Assembly: GCF_007827045.1 (NCBI RefSeq)
Contig: NZ_RPFW01000002.1
Span: 372,001-436,000 of the forward strand
Length of the DNA: 64,000 nucleotides
From: Trebonia kvetii
GTDB taxonomy: Bacteria; Actinomycetota; Actinomycetes; Streptosporangiales; Streptosporangiaceae
Reading direction: 5' to 3'
Shown: one piece after another, positions 37,201 through 45,378 of the stretch
Layout of the letters: every line of letters begins with the position of its first letter
Position numbering within the stretch: position 1 is the first letter of the stretch
The notes under the pieces: generated by a model
Databases searched by the model: none
Seen by the model: only the letters and a program-made list of their open reading frames with translations
Told to the model about the DNA's origin: nothing
Program-made: the position numbers and the translations under genes

Positions 37201-37894
37201 CACCCGGCTCCAGGTCGCTGTCCCAGCCGTAGAACGGGGCGCCGCGGTTGAACCGGTCAAGGGCGGCCGGCACCGGGTCGGTGAGCGCGCTGACGAGACC
37301 CTGCTTGGCGAGCAGGTCGGTGCCCGCGGCAGAGGTGCCGTCGCCGGGCAGGCCGACGATCTCGACCCTGGCCCACCCTTTCCCGTCCGTGGTGGAGTCG
37401 CCGAGCGCGAACACGCCGCTTACCGTGGTGCCGGCGGGGAGCAGGACAACCCGCAGGGCGGGGGCACTGAGACGCACGCCGGCGGCGCCGGCCGCCAGCG
37501 CCTTGATGTCGACGACAGGCGCCGCGGACGGCATGCCGTTGATTCCGAGCACCTGGCCGCCCGGGCCAGCGCTGGCCTCAACCAGCACCTCGGGATACGG
37601 GCCGTCGAGCAGCAGCGCCGGCGCGCCGCGGAACTGGAACGTCCTGAAGCCGATCTTGCTCGGGCCGACGCCGGCTGCCTTGCGGTTTCGCGTCCACACC
37701 GTGAACGGGGTCTTCGGGTACCCCAGGACCGGGTCGAAGAACCAGCGCAGCTGGAGCACCCGCGGGCTCGGCAATCCGCGCTTGCGGGCGAGTTCGCCGG
37801 CGGGAACCTGCTGCGCCTGAGCGGCGCTGACCGCCTGCCAGTCGGTAACGCAGCCGATGAGCATGAACCGTCGCGGGTCGACTCGCCTGGGCAC
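34241..37894 (-). CDS. Giant unknown protein 2 (beta-sandwich-rich)
   Basis: A 1217-aa protein, the middle of the operon. It contains many beta-strand segments with fibronectin/Ig-like phrasing (TAPTLSAVAGGTLVAFTTSV, AVTAVSQGVQSPAVPDGPFQ PVVTVSWDA region, GGLHHAKLEWAPMAGSAEYR). This suggests a chain of FnIII-like modules. No transmembrane segment, signal peptide or catalytic motif is visible. Starts 4 bp after the stop of the upstream gene and overlaps the downstream one. Such architectures occur in surface or tail-fibre-like proteins, but nothing here proves either. Confidence 0.75.
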   Translation of the reverse strand: MPRRVDPRRFMLIGCVTDWQAVSAAQAQQVPAGELARKRGLPSPRVLQLRWFFDPVLGYPKTPFTVWTRNRKAAGVGPSKIGFRTFQFRGAPALLLDGPYPEVLVEASAGPGGQVLGINGMPSAAPVVDIKALAAGAAGVRLSAPALRVVLLPAGTTVSGVFALGDSTTDGKGWARVEIVGLPGDGTSAAGTDLLAKQGLVSALTDPVPAALDRFNRGAPFYGWDSDLEPGAPAPSWMLADPVMMIKVFQAEMLPDFVDMVDSAAASGQQLRTYTRTLATPTGQTAQTTFNPLRVLMIGAVTDPLISLVTGFGTAYDAAILGDQVAGAGTPGSIASLSQQVDFMVTATFVDALGNDAEWAALLLGGVSTSLPPATPAAVTAVSQGVQSPAVPDGPFQPVVTVSWDATPAKLPFHLGSQALARRGGSPASASVALMDKRPGDAALQPTGASVSTTNPLRRSLSDGSYPIDGTLPANVVRYSVATQDIFGRWSPWGSDSCQAGEPPPGKVTLLGPRLDATLTGGPCPATLTVDLSWDWASRSPRTIDVAGRCFGQVWAQDPPDDLSVPAIPGTFASALSGLLASVGFAPDGSITAVTAGNGLTADLRHLSADSTEIVTAPVTLRGPRRYRLTVTGFDLDFDVNGRWGLGLWARGTEHAAPGRAGPWSSAPAVASASDPRPPVIQSAYEAVRLASLRDAGGLHHAKLEWAPMAGSAEYRVYTAAESTFRALAGLPPVKSDMTLTQRLAELRAAFQANPARRPFTRTSSAAVTGTSAQVSLPRGTKDIHLFVVLGVSAGGVESDWPSATDTQCGKRFVAFAAPQTVAPGPPALEVSLAGDGQSVPYAASVRVKTAAGARVSKVDLHRVRVADAATSLDTMGPPLAAITGSGGGYTVVATPPGDPGSRADDGREQPIGTITGVDLVPGSWKPVFYRAAAWGTDDADRGQYGVRSQSSVVRQVVVPPSAPPDLGALTVVLPLAGSPAARIDAITTAPAAVTAFGPHVLEGDVVATNSAGTSSAVDLVVARAALDALPTSEPDAGLSGLWRDPATDGGTPLHFLVRRSDPNTTLRVRIRLTDPLGRITEHTIEVPAVPPVPPPDITAPTLSAVAGGTLVAFTTSVPDAAPGSGPYRIAVTFRPVAGPLARVGENLADIPLARPGEDIFAVAAEAIPIRRTPRSAGVTSIGVGLRRTGKVTVAIAAPDGATASVSRQIGRVVPFP

Positions 37895-37898
37895 GGGT

Positions 37899-40658
37899 CT
37901 ACACCTCTTCCCACGGCGCGTGGTCTAGCGTGACGTCCACGAGACTGTAGGCGTGCTCTCCGCCGTCGAGGAACGGCAGGTCAGGCATTGCCACCGACAC
38001 CAGGTCGACAGTCACGTGGCGGCCTCGCGAGCCCGGCGCCAGCACGATGAATGCCCGTTGATCGCCCGGCGCGTAGACGATGCCGGCGATCGCGCCGGGG
38101 TCACCCCCGCCACGCAGCGTCAGCCACTCGCGCGGCTCGAGGATCCACCGCTGGGGTGCGTCGGGCACTGTGGCGTCAGTGATCTCGCGCGGGTAGTCGC
38201 GCGACCGCGACAGCGGCTCCGTGGCGTCGATCATGATGGCGGCCGGCTGCGGGTCGGCCCCGCCGGCCTGCTGCCAGAAGACAACAACCTGGGGGTGGTC
38301 AGGCACGGGCAGCGGGTCGATCTGATAGCCGGCGAGATGGGTGTCAACCGCGCTTCCTTCCGGGTGCGAGCCGAGGGTCGCCAGCATCGCGGCGAACGCG
38401 TCAACCGGGCACGCCCGCGCGGTGCGCAGGACGCTCGACACCGACCAGGCGAAACCCTCAACCGTGCCGAAGCCGCCGGTGGTGAAGTGGCGGCGGAACA
38501 CGCGCGGGCCGCGGGCCGACTCGGCGGCGCCTTGGTCAACCAGCTCGACGTCGAGGAGGTACTCCATGAACGGGTGGAGCGGAATGTCGAACTGCACCTC
38601 GCTGTGCTGGGTGCGCGTCTCGTCGACGTCGACGCACGGCAGCTGGCCGCGGGCGACGGCTTCGGTGAGTGCCTGATCCCATGGCGACAGCAGGGTCGCG
38701 GCGACAGGGATCAGGTTCGCGCCCGAGATCGGCAGCGGATGCGGCGTGGATCCGTTGCCCTGCGGGTGGTCCCCATTGGCTGCCTCGAGGCGGAGCCGCA
38801 GTTCCTTGCCGTACGCGCCGAAGAACCGGTCGACGTCATGGGTGTTGAAGACGAGGCGCAGTTTCTCCCGGCCGAACCAGCCCGTCTCATTGTCGCCGGG
38901 CATCGTCACCATCGTCCACGGGTCAAGACGCACCGGGACGGGGGCCGGCGTGTCGGTGTAGACGAGCTGAGTGCTGTCGGTCGGGTGGGTGGCGAGCGTG
39001 TCGGTGCGGAACCAGAACGTCTGGCTGCGCGGATGGCCAGCGTCGCCGAGCGTCGTGCTGTCACTGGCGCGCGTAGCGAAGTACTCGACGACGATGCGAT
39101 AGCGCGAGCCGGGCTCGAGCAGCGCGTGGTCGCTGCTGGCCGGCCCGACGGCGTTGGTGAGAGTCGCGAGGTCCTGGCTGATCTGCTCCTGGTCCCAGTC
39201 GTGACGCGCGACCTCGGCCGCCGACCGCATCCCGACCGCGGCCACGAGGTAGCGCGGCGCGACAGTTCCCTTGGCTGCGTCGGAACCGGCCGTGGTCGAG
39301 GGCGTTTTCAGGCCGATCTCGACTGTTGATCCGGGATCGGCGGTCGACGGCACCGTGATGTAGACGGGCATGTTCAGCGTCGCGTCCGCCCATCGCACGA
39401 GGTCGTCGATGTCCGCGGCCCATGGCCCGGCCGGGTTGACCCAGTTCGGCGGCAGCACCGCACCGGCCGCGAGCAGGTCGCCGCTGCTGACCGCAACGCG
39501 GCCGGTCTCAGTCCCGCTGCCGTTAAGTACCCGCACGACCAGTGTCTTGGCGGCGGCGATCGCCCGGGGCACGGCCAGCAACAGGTCAAGCGAGTCGTAG
39601 GCGCCGGTGCGCAGCTGGATCACGTCGTAGAGGTCGCGCTTCTCCCCCTTGATGCCGGCCGCGGCCAGCGTGCTCAGCGCGGCCTTGTCGGTGAAGTTGC
39701 TCGCCAGCCCGTTGTCGAGCACCGGCGCTTCGAGGGCCTTCACCGGGCAGGCACCGCCCGAGGCGCCCGACGGCTGGGTTGCCGCGACGGCGGGACCGGG
39801 CGCTTGCAGGGCGAGGTGCCACTGCGACGTCGGGATCTCCAAGCCAGCCACTGCCTGCCGCAGCAGGTGATCGAGAGTTGCCGCACGACTGGCGCCGGCC
39901 AGGGCGTCCAGGCCGGCCCTCGCCCCCGCCTCCTTGGCGGCGAACACGGGCGACCGGCGCGCCGCCAGGGCGGCGCGATCGGCCGTCACGCCGAGCACAT
40001 CGCGAATGTCCGGGCCCCCGGGCGGGGCATTGCCGTGATCGCACGGCACGGTCGCCCCGACCACGACAGCGGGGATGATGCCGCGCAGTTCGTCGAGTTG
40101 CGGCTCGCCGGTACGCCACCGCTCGCCGACGTGCAGTGTCGTGCCGGGCGGCACGCTGCGCTGGGTGTCGGCCGGGTCGGGCCAGGCAACGCCTTCCAGG
40201 TCCCACCCGGCGCCCGACGGCCCGAGCGGTTCGAGCAGGAACGTCCAGAGGACCTCGGCCGGCGGCGCGGCCGGCGTGCACACGGTGCCCCACCGGTCGG
40301 TGATCGTCCCGACCAGCTTCTCGGTGTACTCGATCGCCTTCGTCGCCGGGGCGGCCTGCCAGGTGAGGAGGGCGAGCTGCGCCGCCGGGCTGGCCTGCGC
40401 CGCCGCATTGACCGTCCACCATGCGACCGGTGCGGCCCCTCCCCCGAGCGCGGGCGAGTCGAGCTGGCCGTTGTCCTTAATCCGCTCGAGGCGCAGGCCG
40501 GTGATCTCGTAGTGGTACCGGTCGCCGGAGCGCTCGGCGAAACCGTCTGCGGCGACGCCGGGGGCAGTGCTGAGCGGGGTGCCGAGTCCGCCGATGGTGA
40601 CGCCGGCCACCGGAGGCACGATCATCGAGATCACGGGAATGGCATCGATCGGCACCAC
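37899..40658 (-). CDS. Giant unknown protein 1, possibly 5'-truncated
   Basis: At least 919 aa from a GTG at 40658. The open frame runs back without a stop to about 40790 and reads protein-like (QSRSPALAQGSAVDRG, then GQAPEQTAGVPADSALP), but it has no ATG or GTG, so the true start may be lost or be a CTG. Early residues (GDRYHYEITGLRLERI) and later ones (HALLEPGSRYRIVVEYFATR, LHPFMEYLLDVELVDQG, WILEPREWLTLRGG) suggest several beta domains. No signal peptide. First gene of the operon; the 690 bp upstream have no gene and would hold the promoter. Function unknown. Confidence 0.72.
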   Translation of the reverse strand: MVPIDAIPVISMIVPPVAGVTIGGLGTPLSTAPGVAADGFAERSGDRYHYEITGLRLERIKDNGQLDSPALGGGAAPVAWWTVNAAAQASPAAQLALLTWQAAPATKAIEYTEKLVGTITDRWGTVCTPAAPPAEVLWTFLLEPLGPSGAGWDLEGVAWPDPADTQRSVPPGTTLHVGERWRTGEPQLDELRGIIPAVVVGATVPCDHGNAPPGGPDIRDVLGVTADRAALAARRSPVFAAKEAGARAGLDALAGASRAATLDHLLRQAVAGLEIPTSQWHLALQAPGPAVAATQPSGASGGACPVKALEAPVLDNGLASNFTDKAALSTLAAAGIKGEKRDLYDVIQLRTGAYDSLDLLLAVPRAIAAAKTLVVRVLNGSGTETGRVAVSSGDLLAAGAVLPPNWVNPAGPWAADIDDLVRWADATLNMPVYITVPSTADPGSTVEIGLKTPSTTAGSDAAKGTVAPRYLVAAVGMRSAAEVARHDWDQEQISQDLATLTNAVGPASSDHALLEPGSRYRIVVEYFATRASDSTTLGDAGHPRSQTFWFRTDTLATHPTDSTQLVYTDTPAPVPVRLDPWTMVTMPGDNETGWFGREKLRLVFNTHDVDRFFGAYGKELRLRLEAANGDHPQGNGSTPHPLPISGANLIPVAATLLSPWDQALTEAVARGQLPCVDVDETRTQHSEVQFDIPLHPFMEYLLDVELVDQGAAESARGPRVFRRHFTTGGFGTVEGFAWSVSSVLRTARACPVDAFAAMLATLGSHPEGSAVDTHLAGYQIDPLPVPDHPQVVVFWQQAGGADPQPAAIMIDATEPLSRSRDYPREITDATVPDAPQRWILEPREWLTLRGGGDPGAIAGIVYAPGDQRAFIVLAPGSRGRHVTVDLVSVAMPDLPFLDGGEHAYSLVDVTLDHAPWEEV

Positions 40659-40793
40659 CGGCAGCGCGCTGTCGGCGGGGACGCCGGCAGTCTGCTCCGG
40701 CGCCTGGCCGAGGCTGGTGTCGATGCCGCGATCGACCGCCGAACCCTGGGCGAGCGCCGGTGACCGCGACTGAAGCGTATGTGCTCAACAGTG

Positions 40794-41482
40794 ATCAGTC
40801 AAACTTGAGTAATAAACTATGACTGGCTGTCTTATCTTCCGGCGCTCAGCATCCTGATCAGCAGCGTTCAGTCCGCGGCCAGCGCGAGCGGCTCGCCCGG
40901 CGGCGCTGGGCGGGCCCCGTAGGTGAGTGGACCTGCTTCGGGATTGATCTTGACGATGCGCCCGGGCCAGCCGCGGGGCGGCACGGTGGCTACTCCTGAC
41001 AGTCATGGAAGGACCTCATCTGCGCTCCGAAGGAAGGTCTCGGTGCCGTGCGCGTGGCGCGCTGCCGTCCCGGTGAAGGAAAACCCGATCGTGATGGCCG
41101 ACCAGGGTGCACGACTCTGGACAAGCCACTGCTGTGGGCGGGAAGACCAGGATGCGGCCCGCCTGCGGCAAGTACCGGAAGAAGGCCGAGCGCGGGATCG
41201 CCCTATTTCTTGTCATGGCGGCTTCCTGATGCCGGACCCCGCCGCCATCGCGGCCGCCGGTATAACTGTTCAGCCAACACTGCCCGCAACCGGACCCGCG
41301 GCGTGCAACCATGACGGCACGGGACACAAGCCCGCCTTACAAGTTGTCTTGGCCTTCCGCGCCAGAGCACCACGCCTGAGGGCTGAACCTTCACCGGGGA
41401 GACGGGCGGGACGGCCGCGACAGGCTGTCTGCACGAGCAAGGAGTGGGGGCTGGGGGGCCGCAAAGGACCTCCCTCGGCATC
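40794..41482. other. Non-coding 689 bp between giant operon and Shango
   Basis: A divergent intergenic region. The first 70 bp (40795-40860) are AT-rich, as expected for promoters. No convincing gene in the rest. Confidence 0.5.
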
Positions 41483-44014
41483 ATGTTGGCTGGCTTTACT
41501 GCTTGGTTCCGCCGCTGGATCCGCCCGCGCCGCGGGAATTCCTACCCTGGCGCACGCAACGCCAGTGCACCGCATCCTTACCCGCCCCCGCACCACCCTG
41601 GGCAGTTGCCCGCACCAGGCCAGCAGGTACCGGTACCTGGTCATCGCAGCCAGCGGGGAGGTTCCCATGCGGCGCATCGCCGCGGGGCACCCGGTCCCGG
41701 CGTAACGCCCTGGCCACCCTCGGCGGCACCGGCCCCGTGGCCTGCACCCGGCCGGCCAGGCCCCGCCGCACCCGGGGTTGTCCCACGGTTTACCCCGGCT
41801 CAGCCGTCAGGGTGGCCGCCTGCAGATCGCACGCAGGCGGCCGCTCCGCGCAGCCATCGCCCGGCCGCGCCTCCTGCTCCGGCCCCGCGCGCCGCTGCCC
41901 AGCCGGCTGAGCCGGGGGATGCGGCCTGGATGCCTGCCGGGCAGGCCGCTCATGCTGGCGGGTACACCATCCACGGCGGGCTGGTTTACAGCGGATGCGG
42001 GCTTGCTGCTGAGAAAGGGGGGATGCCAGAGCCGGCGCTGATCGACCCGCGGCTGCCGGTCGACACGCGGAACCCTGACTACGCGGGCACCAAGATGGGC
42101 TACTGGCCGTCCTACGCCAGCATCCCGCCGGACTGCCGGGCCGCTTACCTGCACTGGCTGCTCGATGGCCGGCGAGCCCCTGGCGCGTACATCGGGTACG
42201 TCTTCCTGTACTTCTACGGGCTGGAACGCCGGCTGCTCGTGGACTCGCAGCAGTCACCGGCAGCCCGGGCCGAGCACCCGGTCCTTGTCCGGGAAGTCGA
42301 ACGGCTGCTGCGCATCTACGGCTCGAACGGCTCGTTCAGCGGGTACGCCAGCAGCCTGCTCCGCTTCCTTTCCCTGGACGGCGGCCACCGGCGGTACCTG
42401 TCGGCACCACCACAGCAGCAGGAAGGCTGGGAGCTGCCTTTCGAGCTGCGCCTCGGTCTCGGGCAGCTCGCGGCCGATGGCAGGCCGGTGCCCGCCGGCT
42501 GGGCCCTGGCCTGGATTCGCCAGCATCCGGCAGCCTGGCTGCGGACGCCCGCGGCCCGCTGCCCGGATGAGTTCGACGAGCTGTTCACCCGCCGCTACCG
42601 CGAGCGTTTCGGTGACGGCATGATGCTCGAGCGCGGCGGCCCGCTGCTGCCGGCGGAGTACCGGCCCGCGAGCCCCGGGATCACCAGCCGGGACCGGCCG
42701 GCGGGGCTGCGGGTCCCGGACGCCGGCAACGCCGAGGCCCCGCTGGGGGAGCTGCGCGAGGTTGCCAGCGCCGTCTGCACCGAGCTCGACGCCTACAGCC
42801 GCTACCTCGGCCGCCACCCCGACGCCGCCGGGACGGCGGGCGCCCTCGCCCTGCTCCCGGCCGGGCTCGAACGGCCGGCCAGCGCCGCCTCCCAAGCGCT
42901 GGCAGCCTGGGCCCGGTCGAGGCTGGACCATGAGGACCAGGCGACGGTGCCGGCAGCTGACCTGCTGGCGCACTGGTCAGCGGCATCAGCCGGGGGCGGG
43001 TCCCCGAAAGCCGAGGCGGAGCTTCTCGCCCGGGCGCTGGAGCGGTCCGGCGTAGGCATGGAACCCGACGTCCGGTTCGGGGGGCAGGCCCCGGCGGCGG
43101 GCACCCGCGTGGTGCTGTTCCGCCGCGCAGCCGAGATCACTGCCGTGCCCGGCGCCGGGTACGCGGCCGCCGCCACGCTGATCGAGCTCAGCGCCGCGGT
43201 CGCCCTGGCCGACGGCCGCCTTGCGGACGCTGAGCGCACCGTGATCGCGCAGCGGGTCATGAGCCGCCCGGGCCTGGGCGAAGACGAGCGCCGCCGGCTG
43301 CACGCGCACTTCACCCGTGTCATCGTGGACCCGCCGGCACCTGCGGCACTGCGCAAGCACGTCACCCTGCTGCCCGCTGACCTGCGGCAGGAAGCCGGTG
43401 ACCTGCTGCTCGCGGTGGCACTCGCGGACGGCAGCATCGACCGCGCCGAGGTCACCCGGGTCAACCGCTACTTCGACGCGCTGGGCCTGGACCGGCCCGG
43501 CCTGGCCAGCGGCCCGCAGGCAGCCGGGAACGGCGGGCTGACCCCGGTGCGGACCGCCGGGGCGCCCTCCCCCGGTTACGCCATCCCCCGGCCGCCCCAG
43601 CAGGATAAGCCTGTTAGTGCCGGCGTCGCCCTGGACCCTGAGGTGATCAAGGCCAAGCTGGCTGAAACCGAGCAGGCGGCGTCTATCCTGGCCGGGATCT
43701 TCACCGGCGAGGACACGTCGTCCTTCACGGCGCTGCCCGCCACCGCAGCCCCGGGCTCACCGTCCCCGCAGGCCGGGGGCCTGCTTCCCCCGGCACTGGA
43801 TGCCGCGCACCGCTCCTTCCTGGCCCGGCTTGCCGAGCGGCCCAGCTGGCGGCGCAGCGAGGTCGCCAGCATCGCGGCAGGCCTCGGCCTGATGCCTGAC
43901 GGGGCGCTCGAGGTCGTGAACGAGGCCGCCTTCGAGCTCGCCGGCGACCCGGCGACCGAGGGCAGCGACCCGATTGAAGTCAACACTGATGTTGCTAAGG
44001 AGATTCTGCGATGA
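41483..44014 (+). CDS. sngA: Shango SngA-like TerB-domain protein
   Basis: About 843 aa from the ATG at 41483, with AAAGGA about 13 nt upstream; a GTG at 41444 is an alternative. A long Pro/Ala linker (to about 150) is followed by TerB_N: YWPSYASIPPDCRAAYLHWL, GRRAPGAYIGYVFLYFYGLE RRLL region. A TerB metal-binding-like helical domain follows (LIELSAAVALADGRLADAER, LLLAVALADGSIDRAEVTRV), then TerB_C (LDPEVIKAKLAETEQAASIL, FLARLAERPSWRRSEVASIA). In Shango, SngA with ATPase SngB and helicase SngC protects against phage. The stop overlaps the next ATG. Mechanism is not established. Confidence 0.85.
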   Translation: MLAGFTAWFRRWIRPRRGNSYPGARNASAPHPYPPPHHPGQLPAPGQQVPVPGHRSQRGGSHAAHRRGAPGPGVTPWPPSAAPAPWPAPGRPGPAAPGVVPRFTPAQPSGWPPADRTQAAAPRSHRPAAPPAPAPRAAAQPAEPGDAAWMPAGQAAHAGGYTIHGGLVYSGCGLAAEKGGMPEPALIDPRLPVDTRNPDYAGTKMGYWPSYASIPPDCRAAYLHWLLDGRRAPGAYIGYVFLYFYGLERRLLVDSQQSPAARAEHPVLVREVERLLRIYGSNGSFSGYASSLLRFLSLDGGHRRYLSAPPQQQEGWELPFELRLGLGQLAADGRPVPAGWALAWIRQHPAAWLRTPAARCPDEFDELFTRRYRERFGDGMMLERGGPLLPAEYRPASPGITSRDRPAGLRVPDAGNAEAPLGELREVASAVCTELDAYSRYLGRHPDAAGTAGALALLPAGLERPASAASQALAAWARSRLDHEDQATVPAADLLAHWSAASAGGGSPKAEAELLARALERSGVGMEPDVRFGGQAPAAGTRVVLFRRAAEITAVPGAGYAAAATLIELSAAVALADGRLADAERTVIAQRVMSRPGLGEDERRRLHAHFTRVIVDPPAPAALRKHVTLLPADLRQEAGDLLLAVALADGSIDRAEVTRVNRYFDALGLDRPGLASGPQAAGNGGLTPVRTAGAPSPGYAIPRPPQQDKPVSAGVALDPEVIKAKLAETEQAASILAGIFTGEDTSSFTALPATAAPGSPSPQAGGLLPPALDAAHRSFLARLAERPSWRRSEVASIAAGLGLMPDGALEVVNEAAFELAGDPATEGSDPIEVNTDVAKEILR

Positions 44015-45378
44015 CTGACTCCGCGCCGGTGGCGCCCCTGCGGCTGCGCCCGCGTGACCGCGACGCCATCGTCAGCTCGCTGCGGGCCGGCGTGGTCCCG
44101 CAGCGCGGGTTCGCGCACATCCAGGTCGGGCGGGCCAGCGAGATCGCTGCCTTCGCCCGCGACCTGGACCGGGTCGCGGACGGCGGATCGATGGTCCGGT
44201 TCGTGATCGGCGATTACGGCGCGGGCAAGACGTTCTTCCTGCACCTGGCCGCCTCCATCGCCCAGGAGAAGAAACTCGTCACCGCCAGGGCCGACCTCAC
44301 CCCGGACCGGCGGCTGCAGTCATCCGGCGGGGCGGCCCGCGCCCTGTACGCGGAGCTGATCGGCAACCTGGCCACCCGCTCGACCCCGGACGGCGGTGCC
44401 CTGCCCAGCGTCGTGGAACGGTTTGTCGCCACCGCCCAGTCTGTTGCCGGCAGCGGCGGCGTCAGCGTGAGCTCGGTCATCGCCGAACGGCTCGCCGACC
44501 TGTCGCAGATGACGGGCGGGTACGACTTCGCCCACGTCATCGGCCAGTACTGGGCCGGGTACGAGAACGGCAGCGACCAGCTGATGGCCGATGCGGTCCG
44601 GTGGCTGCGCGGCGAGTTCACCACCAAGACCGACGCCCGCAACGCGCTCGGCGTCCGCACCATCGTCGATGACGCCAACGTCTACGACATGATCAAGCTG
44701 ATGGCGCGGTTCGTCCGGCTGGCCGGCTTCGCTGGGCTGCTGGTGTGCTTTGACGAGATGGTCAACCTGTACAAGCTCGCCAACACCGTCGCCCGCAACG
44801 GCAACTACGAGCAGGTGCTGCGGATCGTCAACGACTGCCTGCAGGGCCGCGCCGCCGGGCTGGGCGTCGTGTTCAGCGGCACCCCCGAGCTGCTGGCCGA
44901 CACCCGCCGCGGCCTTTACAGCTACGACGCGCTGCGCAGCCGGCTGGCCGAGAACAACTTCGCGGTCGGCGGCCTGGCCGACTACACCGCCCCCGTGCTG
45001 CGGCTCGCCAACCTGGCCCCCGAGGACGTGTTCGTGCTGCTGACCAAGCTGCGCCACGTCTACGCCGGCGGTGACCCGGCCCGCTACCTGATCCCTGATG
45101 AGGCCCTGACCGCGTTCATGAGCCACTGCGCGCAGCGGATCGGCGACGCCTACTTCCGCACCCCCCGCACCACCATCAAGGAGTTCATCAACCTGCTGGC
45201 CGTGCTCGAGCAGAACCCCGGCGCTGGCTGGCACGCCATCATCGGCCAGGTCGACCTGGCCCCCGAGGCCAACCCGGACCTCGAGCCGCTGCCCGAGGAC
45301 GACGCGCGGCCGCTGGCGCCGGTCACCGTGCTGCGCCCCGGTGGCGGTGACGATGACCTCGCCAGCTTCCGCCTCTAG
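44011..45378 (+). CDS. sngB: Shango SngB-like ATPase (BrxD/DUF2791 family)
   Basis: A 455-aa P-loop ATPase: Walker A VIGDYGAGKTFFLHL (about 68-82), Walker B GLLVCFDEMVNLYKL (about 245-259), and sensor-type VVFSGTPELLADTRRG. RFIVGDYGAGKTFFL-type sequences mark the BREX BrxD/DUF2791 family, also found as SngB in Shango. A TerB partner before it and a helicase after it, without brxC, pglX or pglZ, favour Shango over BREX. It overlaps both neighbours. Confidence 0.88.
   Translation: MTDSAPVAPLRLRPRDRDAIVSSLRAGVVPQRGFAHIQVGRASEIAAFARDLDRVADGGSMVRFVIGDYGAGKTFFLHLAASIAQEKKLVTARADLTPDRRLQSSGGAARALYAELIGNLATRSTPDGGALPSVVERFVATAQSVAGSGGVSVSSVIAERLADLSQMTGGYDFAHVIGQYWAGYENGSDQLMADAVRWLRGEFTTKTDARNALGVRTIVDDANVYDMIKLMARFVRLAGFAGLLVCFDEMVNLYKLANTVARNGNYEQVLRIVNDCLQGRAAGLGVVFSGTPELLADTRRGLYSYDALRSRLAENNFAVGGLADYTAPVLRLANLAPEDVFVLLTKLRHVYAGGDPARYLIPDEALTAFMSHCAQRIGDAYFRTPRTTIKEFINLLAVLEQNPGAGWHAIIGQVDLAPEANPDLEPLPEDDARPLAPVTVLRPGGGDDDLASFRL

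Noticed and set aside
34300..40500. Long plus-strand open frames opposite the giant genes
   Set aside because: They mirror the coding strand, are Arg/Ala-rich with no domains and lack credible ribosome sites; typical GC-rich shadows.
31065..40658. Prophage tail or contractile injection genes
   Set aside because: No sheath, tube, baseplate, AAA or capsid genes surround them, and the FnIII-like feel alone is not enough.
31065..40658. Insecticidal Tc toxin complex
   Set aside because: No RHS/YD repeats or TcA-type features are visible in these proteins.
41483..44014. Tellurite resistance gene from the TerB domains
   Set aside because: No terC, terD or terZ genes nearby; TerB_N/TerB_C with ATPase and helicase is a defence architecture.
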